DNA from: Fimbriimonadaceae bacterium
GTDB lineage: Bacteria > Armatimonadota > Fimbriimonadia > Fimbriimonadales > Fimbriimonadaceae
Reading direction: 5' to 3'
Length of the DNA: 64,000 nucleotides
Assembly: GCA_026129685.1 (NCBI GenBank)
Contig: JAHCHO010000008.1
Location: 1-64,000 of the forward strand
The notes beneath the pieces were generated by a model, which had not been told where the DNA came from, made no database searches, and worked only from the letters and a program-made list of their open reading frames with translations. Of the stretch, positions 57,857-64,000 are shown one piece after another (positions within the stretch are counted from its first letter, which is position 1; each line of letters starts with the position of its first letter). A program made the position numbers and the translations under genes.

Positions 57857-60006
57857 AGACGGAACGGCTCCCGATCGTGCTCGTCGCGCTTTCCGCGTTT
57901 CTGGCTCCCCTGCTGGGCGGGTATGTGGCGGCGGACCCCCTCCCGCTCCTCCCGGGAGCGGACGCATTTCTACGGGGACTGAACGGTCCGGAACTGCCCG
58001 TCCTCGCCCACGTGCTGGTGGCGTTACCCGCCGTCGCCGCGCTCGTCCTTGCGGTCGCTCGACGCAGCGTCCTGCCCCTTCCGCCACCGACGTTCGCGAT
58101 TCCGATGGGGGCGCTGTTGGCGGTGCTGGTGGTTTCGGTAGGGGTGTCGGCCTACCGGTCGGTCAGCATGTTGGCGCTGGTCGAGTGGGCGCTCTACGGA
58201 CTGGCGGCCGTGGCGGCGGTCGTCGTCTCCGGACGTCGTCAGGGTCCGAAGCTGATCTTGTCCGCGTTCGTCGCCGGATGCGCGCTTGTGGCGGTTCTGG
58301 GCATTCTGGAATACGGCGCGGCCCGTGCCTCCGACCCGTCGTGGCGGGTCTTCTCGGTCTGGATGAACCCGAACGCCCTTGCGGGGGTGCTCGGTTTCGG
58401 CGCGCTGGTCGGGTTCGGTCTGACCCTACAGGAGGAGCGCCTCCCGGCCCTCGCCGCCGGTGCCGCGACCACCCTGGCGCTGTTCGCGCTCTTGCTGACC
58501 CAATCGAAGGGCGCCTACCTCACGACGGGCCTCGGCCTCCTTGTCTTCGTCGTCCTCGGGTTGGTCTCGCCGACGACGTCCCTCGCGCCTCGCATGGGTC
58601 GCCTGGCACTGGTGTTGGCGGTCGTTGTGTGCATGGCGATAGGCTTGGGCTCTCAACAAAAGAGTCCATCCGGAATCGCAGCGGCACCCGGCGTGTTCAG
58701 CCGGATCGAGAACGCTTCCGCGCAATCCGAGCAGTCGGGTGCGTTTCGGGTCAACTTGTGGCGGTCGGCGATCGAGCTGATGCGTCGGCAGCCCGTGGGC
58801 TTTGGGCTTGGGTCGTTCGCCTACGAATCGGCTCGACCGGGCTTGGTGACGAAGACCCACATGGCGCACAACAGCTATCTTCAGCTTGGCGCCGAGGCGA
58901 GTCCCCTTGCGCCGCTGTTGCTCCTGTTCGCGGGGCTGGCGTGGTGCGGCCGCTTCCTGAAGGGTGCGCGTCGTGCCGCCCCGGAGGTGGGCTGGCTGAG
59001 GGCGGGTCTGTTCGCGGCGGTCGTCGGGGTAGGGGCGCACGCCACGGTGGACAGCGACCTCCACTACTTCGGCATCGGTTTCGCATTCTTCCTCGCGATC
59101 GGACTCGGGTTCGACCTCTCGCTCGATGGACCCAGCCCGGAGTTCGTTCCGAGGCCGCACCGGTTCGCCGCCCTCGCCTTGATCGCCTTTGTTCCGATTA
59201 TGGGCCTCTTCCTTGGACAGATCGAGGCCACCAAGAGCCGGGTTCGCGGCGCCGCTCTCGTCGGCGACCGTGACGCGGTGCAGTCTGGACTGGATACGCT
59301 CGCCGCTCTTGCCCCGGCACATGGCGACACCTGGTACCTGCGCGCGCTGATGCTTGGGACGAGCGACGAGGAACGACGAGGATGGCTCGAGCGAGCGGCG
59401 CGCCTGGCGCCGACGGGTCGACACCTGCGGGCCTACGCGCAAGCCCTGTCCCAGCAGGGCGACCAAGCGGGGGCGGTGCTCGTCTATCGCGAGGCCCTCG
59501 TCCACGATCCGAACGACTTGGAGACCCTCGAGCGACTGCGTCTGCTGTACGTTGGGTTGGGCAACCCGGAGGAAGCGGTCAAGATCGCCCGCCGTACCGT
59601 GGCGATCGAGGGGACACCCTACTTCCAGACCCGGTCCTTGCCCGAGTTGGTCCCGACGCAGACGTTTCGCGCCCGCCTGTTCCTGGCGGACCAGGGCGAG
59701 GAGGCGACCGAGCACTTGGTGGCCGCCGTACGGGGGTATCGGGACTACCTCGCTCGGACGGTGCCCCAAGTGATGGACCGCATCCGCAAAGGGGAGCCGA
59801 CGGGGGCCTTCGCGGGTGAGGACCGCGACTCGGTCGCGCAGAATCTAGCGACCGCCGAGGCGGCGGCTCGCGGCCTGGCGAAGCGCTATCGAGCCTCCGG
59901 TTCCGTCCCGGACGCGGAGGGAGCAGAACGGGATGCGGCGGCGTTCGCGGAGGCATTGGCGGCGCTGGCCGGGGCCGCGAACTCGGCGGGCAGTCCAAGC
60001 AGGTAG
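57853..60006 (+). CDS. O-antigen ligase/polymerase-like membrane protein with TPR-like C-terminus
   Basis: 717 aa from GTG 57853 (GTGA overlap). About ten membrane helices cover residues 5-470. A Wzy/WaaL-type region follows the helices (FRVNLWRSAIELMRRQPVGF, then GLGSFAYESARP...KTHMAHNSYLQLGAE), with the conserved H-N-x-(Y/F)-L-Q pattern. The C-terminal 230 residues are soluble TPR-like repeats (AALAPAHGDTWYLRALML; AVLVYREALVHDPNDLETLE). It likely polymerises or attaches a surface polysaccharide. Its last 121 bp overlap the convergent PBP2 gene. Confidence 0.82.
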   Translation: MKTERLPIVLVALSAFLAPLLGGYVAADPLPLLPGADAFLRGLNGPELPVLAHVLVALPAVAALVLAVARRSVLPLPPPTFAIPMGALLAVLVVSVGVSAYRSVSMLALVEWALYGLAAVAAVVVSGRRQGPKLILSAFVAGCALVAVLGILEYGAARASDPSWRVFSVWMNPNALAGVLGFGALVGFGLTLQEERLPALAAGAATTLALFALLLTQSKGAYLTTGLGLLVFVVLGLVSPTTSLAPRMGRLALVLAVVVCMAIGLGSQQKSPSGIAAAPGVFSRIENASAQSEQSGAFRVNLWRSAIELMRRQPVGFGLGSFAYESARPGLVTKTHMAHNSYLQLGAEASPLAPLLLLFAGLAWCGRFLKGARRAAPEVGWLRAGLFAAVVGVGAHATVDSDLHYFGIGFAFFLAIGLGFDLSLDGPSPEFVPRPHRFAALALIAFVPIMGLFLGQIEATKSRVRGAALVGDRDAVQSGLDTLAALAPAHGDTWYLRALMLGTSDEERRGWLERAARLAPTGRHLRAYAQALSQQGDQAGAVLVYREALVHDPNDLETLERLRLLYVGLGNPEEAVKIARRTVAIEGTPYFQTRSLPELVPTQTFRARLFLADQGEEATEHLVAAVRGYRDYLARTVPQVMDRIRKGEPTGAFAGEDRDSVAQNLATAEAAARGLAKRYRASGSVPDAEGAERDAAAFAEALAALAGAANSAGSPSR

Positions 60007-61745
60007 GCGCGCACCATGTCCCGCGCGATCGGCGCCGCCACTTCGCCCCCGTGCCCGGCGTCCTCGACCAGCACGGCGACGGCGATCGTCGGACGATCGG
60101 CGGGGGCAAAGCCCACGAACCAGCTGTGGGTCTTCCGGTCCCTTCGGGTTTCGGTACTTCCGGTCTTGCCTCCCCATCGCACTCCCGCGATCTGGGCCGA
60201 GCGGGCGGTTCCGCTCTCGATCACCGTCACCATGGCGGCCCGGACCCGTTCGAAGTAGCTCGACGGCGCGTCCACCTGTCCGGCGATCTCCGGAACGATG
60301 GGCGTCACACGCTCGCGCACCAACGGATCGCGGATGGCTTTGACGAAGTGGGGGACGTACATCGTCCCGCCGTTCGCGATCGCGGCGGCGACGCGCGCCA
60401 TCTGGAGGGGGGTGACGTTGATCTCGCCTTGTCCGATCGCGAAGTTCGCCGTATCGCCGGGGTACCACTTGCCGTCGGACCGCCAACGGCGCACCCAGTC
60501 GTCGGTCGGGACGATTCCGCCGACCTCGCCGACGAGATCGATGCCAGACGGTTCGCCCAAGCCCAGGGCAAAGGCGGCTTCCCGCAGTTTGTCCACGCCG
60601 GCCCGCATGGCGAGATCGATGAAGTAGGTGTTGCAGGACTTCTCGAACGCCCGTGCGAAACTCACCGCCCCGTGCTGTCCGAGGCACTTCACGCGGCGAT
60701 TCCCGACCTGGTAGTAGCCTGGGCAGTAGTTGGTGCGGTCGTAATCCATCTTTCCCGCGAGGGTCGCGGCCAGGGTGGTGACGATCTTGAACGTGGACCC
60801 TGGGCTGTACCGTTCTCGGATCGCGCGGTTGACGAACGGCTTGGCCGGATCTTCCACGAGCGCATTGTAGTCGGCGCTCGAAATCCCGCCCTCGAACAGG
60901 GCCGCGTTGTAGGAGGGCGCGCTGGTTAGGGCGAGCACCTCGCCCGTGTTCGGGTCAAGCGCCACCGCCGCGCCCTTGCGACCCTCGAGCAGGGAAGCGA
61001 CGTACTTCTGGTAACGCTTGTCCAGGCTCAAGATGAGTTGGGAGCCAGGGATCGCGCCGTCGCGACCGGCAAGGCGGATCGGTCGGCTGAGGGCGTCCAC
61101 TTCCATCCGCTCCGCGCCCATCGTTCCCATTAGTTGGGCCTCGTGGGTGTACTCGAGACCGAGTTTGCCGACGTACTGCGGGGGCTTGAGCCCCTTCCCT
61201 TTGAGCCGTGCCACGTCGCTCTCGTTGGCCGACCACACGTAGCCCAACACGTGCGAGAAGTTCACCGAATCCGGGTAGTAGCGCATGGGGGTCGTTTCGA
61301 CGAACACGCCCGGAAGCGACGACGAGGACTCGACGATCCGTGAAGCCGCCTCGACGGTGGCCCCGCGAAAGACGGGCGCGGGCACGTAGGGTCGCCATGC
61401 CTCCTTCTTCAGCCGATCTCGAAGAACCTCGGCGGGGACCGCCAGAATCTGGGCGAGTTCCTCCAGAATCTCGGGCCGCTTCCTGGCCTCGTTCGGTTGG
61501 ACCATGACGACCAGTTCGGAACGCACCCCGGCTACGAGGGACCCGTTGCGATCGTAGATCAGGCCGCGAGGGGCGGGTCGCATCACCTTGAGTTGGAAGG
61601 TCGAGGCCCGCGCGACCAAGTCGTCGGAGAGCACCACTTGGAGGTACCAGAGGCGAACCAGAATGAGCCCGATGCCCAGCAACAGGGCGGCCGGCAGGAC
61701 GAGTTGTCGGACGCCCAGTTCGGGCCGACGGTGGGTGTGAATCAC
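59886..61745 (-). CDS. mrdA: Penicillin-binding protein 2, peptidoglycan transpeptidase
   Basis: 619 aa from GTG 61745, overlapping the upstream small gene by 4 nt (GTGA). It cross-links peptidoglycan during elongation. One membrane helix (LVLPAALLLGIGLILVRLWY) anchors the N-terminus; the pedestal domain spans about 55-230. The transpeptidase motifs are Ser317-Thr-Phe-Lys320 (SPGSTFK), Ser370-Cys-Asn372 (KSCNTYF) and Lys527-Thr-Gly (GGKTGS). The KSCN form of the SxN motif is acceptable. A low-complexity Ala/Ser tail overlaps the convergent gene. Operon with PBP1A. Confidence 0.92.
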   Translation of the reverse strand: MIHTHRRPELGVRQLVLPAALLLGIGLILVRLWYLQVVLSDDLVARASTFQLKVMRPAPRGLIYDRNGSLVAGVRSELVVMVQPNEARKRPEILEELAQILAVPAEVLRDRLKKEAWRPYVPAPVFRGATVEAASRIVESSSSLPGVFVETTPMRYYPDSVNFSHVLGYVWSANESDVARLKGKGLKPPQYVGKLGLEYTHEAQLMGTMGAERMEVDALSRPIRLAGRDGAIPGSQLILSLDKRYQKYVASLLEGRKGAAVALDPNTGEVLALTSAPSYNAALFEGGISSADYNALVEDPAKPFVNRAIRERYSPGSTFKIVTTLAATLAGKMDYDRTNYCPGYYQVGNRRVKCLGQHGAVSFARAFEKSCNTYFIDLAMRAGVDKLREAAFALGLGEPSGIDLVGEVGGIVPTDDWVRRWRSDGKWYPGDTANFAIGQGEINVTPLQMARVAAAIANGGTMYVPHFVKAIRDPLVRERVTPIVPEIAGQVDAPSSYFERVRAAMVTVIESGTARSAQIAGVRWGGKTGSTETRRDRKTHSWFVGFAPADRPTIAVAVLVEDAGHGGEVAAPIARDMVRAYLLGLPAEFAAPASAANASANAAASRSAPSASGTEPEAR

Positions 61746-62068
61746 CGACACCGCGTTCGCCTCCGGTGTCCGACCGCCGCCGACAGGCCGAATCCGATCG
61801 CGCCGATCACGAGGAGCGATCCCGCCAACACGGTCCCCTTGCCGACGCGCCGGACCTCCCGGCGCAGACGACTCTCCGCTCGACCCCAGAAGTCGGTCGC
61901 CTCGCGCTGGGTACGCACCGCCCCGCGGGCTTGATGGGACGGTGGCGACCAGACCTGCAGGTACGCAAGTCGCACGAACACGACGAGCAGCGAAGCCAGG
62001 AGGCAGAGGGGGAGGAACGCCTGGCGCCGGAAGTCGCTCGGGGGCGGTCGATGGGGGACGGGAGCCAT
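61742..62068 (-). CDS. Small two-helix membrane protein between PBP1A and PBP2
   Basis: 108 aa. ATG 62068 shares a base with the PBP1A stop, and the stop overlaps the PBP2 start, so it is tightly coupled in the cell-wall operon. Two hydrophobic segments flank a basic middle: LPLCLLASLLVVFVRLAYLQ at about 20-39 and GTVLAGSLLVIGAIGFGLSA near the end. The first helix ends in VRLAYLQVW, like the membrane anchors of class B PBPs. It might be a divisome/elongasome adaptor (FtsL- or MreD-like in role). No family match recognised. Confidence 0.6.
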   Translation of the reverse strand: MAPVPHRPPPSDFRRQAFLPLCLLASLLVVFVRLAYLQVWSPPSHQARGAVRTQREATDFWGRAESRLRREVRRVGKGTVLAGSLLVIGAIGFGLSAAVGHRRRTRCR

Positions 62069-64000
62069 CACGGAGAACGCTCGCCCGGCCCGTGGACGGT
62101 GCAGACCCCGGCCGGCCCTTGGCCCTCCGGGTACCGTCTCCGCACCGTTTCCGGGCAGTAGAAATTGGCCTGCTTTCCGCTTGCCGCGCAGATCTCGTAG
62201 TAGATGTAGTTCGTGTTGGTAGGCTTTTCGGTGCGCGCCTCCGGTTTGGCGGTCGGCGAGGTCCTGGTCGGCTCCTGCGTCGGCTCGACGGTCGGTGCGA
62301 CGCCGGCCCCGGCGGGAGGCGTGATCGGCGGCGTGATGTCGTCCAGCGGCGCCACGACCTCCGGGAACGGTTCGTCCACCGGCTCGGAAGGCGGCTCATA
62401 GGAGCGCGATCGGAATCCCTCGGGGGTGTCGAAGTCGTGGGGTTGCTCCTTCAGGAGCTTCTGGCACTCCCCGACGATGGGGGCCCACATCGTGACGGTG
62501 ATCGTACCGCCGAAGGCGCTGGAGGCCATCGGCGGATAGGTCCACCTTGGGGGTTCGCCCGGGCCGCGTTGCTCGTTCGCGACCCAGCCGATTCCGATCA
62601 GTTCGTCGGTGTAGCCGCAGAACCAGGCGTCGCGGTTGTCGGAGGTCGTTCCCGTTTTGCCGCGCGCGTTGATGACGCTCTTGGCCCGATGCCCGGTGCC
62701 CGACGTGACGACGGAGCGTAGGATGTAGTCCATCCAAGCCGCGACGTGGGGAGCGAGCACGTTGCGAACGTATTCCGGCTGAAAGGTCTTGACCACCTGG
62801 CCGTCCGGGCCGATAACCCGGGTGATCATGTAGGGCTCGAACCGGTCGCCGCCCAGCATGAACACGCTGTATCCGCGCGCCATCTCGAGGGGCGACACCG
62901 CGGTCGCGCCGAGGGCGAGCGGAAGCACCGGGTCGAGCCGGCTGGTGAAGCCGAAATTGGTGTGGCAGAAATCCGCGACCCGGCTGGCCCCCGTTTCCTC
63001 CATCACGCGGACCGCGCAGACGTTGTAGGAGTTGGCGATTGCGCTCTGGACGGAGACCATGCCTCCGTACTTGTTGCTCGAGTTGTGGACGACCCAAGGC
63101 TTCGCCCCCGGGAACGCGGGCGGGTAACTGAGGCGCGCGTTGCTGACGGCCTTGCCGGGTTGCCAAGCGTCCATCTGGAAAGCCGTCGCGTAAACGAACG
63201 GCTTGAAGGAGGAACCGGGCTGGCGCCGACCCTGGGTCACCATGTTGTACTGGTTTCGGTCGTAGTCCACCCCGCCCGACATCGCCTTGATCTGCCCGAC
63301 CTTGTCGAGAAGCACGAAGGCCGCCGTGTTCACGCGCTGCCGCCGGTTGTCGCGCACGGTGCGAGCGACCTCTCGCTCGGTAATGCGCTGCATCCGGGGA
63401 TCGAGGGTGGTCTCGACCCGATAGCCGCCCGTCGAAATGTCGATTCCGAGGTGGTCGAGTTGGTCGAGCACCGCGTCCACGAAGTACGGGGCGTAGAGCC
63501 TCCGCTCGCCCGATCCGAACTGCCGCTTCTTCAGTCTGAGGGGCTCTTTGAGGGCTTCGTCGTGCTCGGCTTTCGTGATCATGCGCTCGTCGAGCATCAC
63601 GTCCAGCACCACGTCGCGGTTCTCGATCGCGCGGTCGAGGTTGGCAAATGGGTTCTCCCGGCTCGGCCGCCGGACGCAACGAGCGAGGGTGGCCGCTTCC
63701 GAGACGGTGAGGTCCTTGAGCTGCTTGCCGAAATAGACGTCTGCGGCCGCTTGCACGCCGAACGCTCCCTCGCCGTAGTAGACCTGGTTCAGGTACATCT
63801 CCAGAATCTGCTGCTTGGTGAGTTGGCGTTCGATCATGATCGCCAGAGCGATGTCCTCGACTTTGCGGTCGACGCGCTTTTCCGGGCTCGTGTAGACCCG
63901 CTTGGCGAGCTGCATCGTGAGGGTGCTCGCCCCGCCGCCGAGCTTGCCCTCGCTCGCCGCGCCGAAGGCGACCCGTCCGAGCGCCCAATAGTCCACCCCG
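62068..64000 (-). CDS. Class A penicillin-binding protein (PBP1A), 5' end beyond window
   Basis: The frame is open at the right edge, so the N-terminal membrane anchor and the first part of the glycosyltransferase domain are missing; about 643 residues are visible. The GT51 part shows GGASTLTMQLAKRVYT and EIYLNQ-like LEMYLNQVYYGEGAFGVQAA. Transpeptidase motifs are SSFK (RQPGSSFKPF), SYN (ANSYNVCAV) and KTGTT (ARGKTGTTSDN). The C-terminal tail is Pro/Thr/Glu-rich, then CPETVRRRYPEG. It makes and cross-links glycan strands. First known gene of the PBP1A - small protein - PBP2 operon. Confidence 0.92.
   Translation of the reverse strand, partial: GVDYWALGRVAFGAASEGKLGGGASTLTMQLAKRVYTSPEKRVDRKVEDIALAIMIERQLTKQQILEMYLNQVYYGEGAFGVQAAADVYFGKQLKDLTVSEAATLARCVRRPSRENPFANLDRAIENRDVVLDVMLDERMITKAEHDEALKEPLRLKKRQFGSGERRLYAPYFVDAVLDQLDHLGIDISTGGYRVETTLDPRMQRITEREVARTVRDNRRQRVNTAAFVLLDKVGQIKAMSGGVDYDRNQYNMVTQGRRQPGSSFKPFVYATAFQMDAWQPGKAVSNARLSYPPAFPGAKPWVVHNSSNKYGGMVSVQSAIANSYNVCAVRVMEETGASRVADFCHTNFGFTSRLDPVLPLALGATAVSPLEMARGYSVFMLGGDRFEPYMITRVIGPDGQVVKTFQPEYVRNVLAPHVAAWMDYILRSVVTSGTGHRAKSVINARGKTGTTSDNRDAWFCGYTDELIGIGWVANEQRGPGEPPRWTYPPMASSAFGGTITVTMWAPIVGECQKLLKEQPHDFDTPEGFRSRSYEPPSEPVDEPFPEVVAPLDDITPPITPPAGAGVAPTVEPTQEPTRTSPTAKPEARTEKPTNTNYIYYEICAASGKQANFYCPETVRRRYPEGQGPAGVCTVHGPGERSP

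Noticed and set aside
61746-62399. Upstream extension of PBP2 to 62399
   Set aside because: The extra sequence is Arg/Pro-rich, overlaps two other real genes, and the GTGA overlap at 61745 gives a better start.
1-64000. CRISPR array or insertion sequence
   Set aside because: No regularly spaced 25-40-bp repeats and no transposase-like protein were seen.

Overview
The window is about 64 kb of high-GC bacterial chromosome. Three genes begin with a near-identical prepilin leader ([18 protein letters not shown] followed by [10 protein letters not shown]), and DUF1559/H-X9-DG pseudopilins of this type, small lipoproteins, a PEP-CTERM protein, a DUF1501/DUF1800 pair, a GH172-type enzyme and a tricorn-like protease also occur. 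This combination points to Armatimonadota, probably near Fimbriimonadia. The assignment is an inference from gene content; there is no rRNA in the window.

Region 1 (1-17709) is the right part of a tailed prophage. In order it holds a truncated structural gene, a tailspike-like enzyme, head-tail joining proteins, a tail tube, a two-gene cassette with its own promoter-like element and terminator (probable moron), and tail-assembly chaperones with an A AAA AAG slippery site. The tape measure follows, then an antisense zinc-ribbon/pilin-like gene next to REP-type repeats, a DnaD-like replication gene pair, the tail hub and fibre proteins. The region ends at the 3' half of a tRNA-Thr(CGT) gene, read here as attR, with four direct repeats resembling integrase arm sites beside it. 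Capsid, portal, terminase, integrase and the intact tRNA are predicted to lie left of the window.

Region 2 (17732-24924): a leftward sulfur operon (serine acetyltransferase, cysteine synthase, homocysteine methyltransferase), an ADP-ribosylglycohydrolase, a pseudopilin, an arsR-arsM arsenic pair with a candidate operator, and a URO-D-family methyltransferase-like protein.

Region 3 (24911-38628): an FKBP-type protein, an exported tricorn protease, small membrane proteins, a GH172-like enzyme, a pseudopilin plus lipoprotein, a MacB-type permease, a PEP-CTERM protein, an M24 peptidase with ispH, and an isolated nuoB-nuoI pair.

Region 4 (38629-49841): an alcohol dehydrogenase, a nucleotidyltransferase, a DinB-like protein, an RraA-like protein, a redoxin, a biotin-dependent carboxyltransferase with a small partner, and a NahK-like sugar kinase. 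Next comes a LacI regulator translationally coupled to a pseudopilin, followed by two related lipoproteins and a sugar isomerase-like TIM barrel; this looks like a carbohydrate-responsive surface locus.

Region 5 (49842-64000): a YHS metal-binding protein, tRNA-Leu(CAA), a subtilisin with P-domain and dockerin, the DUF1800/DUF1501 pair, two glycosyltransferases with an O-antigen-ligase-like protein, and a leftward cell-wall operon (PBP1A, small membrane protein, PBP2) cut by the window end.

Many genes overlap by 4 nt. Several starts lie 5-7 nt downstream of a TAnnnT motif, suggesting leaderless transcripts.
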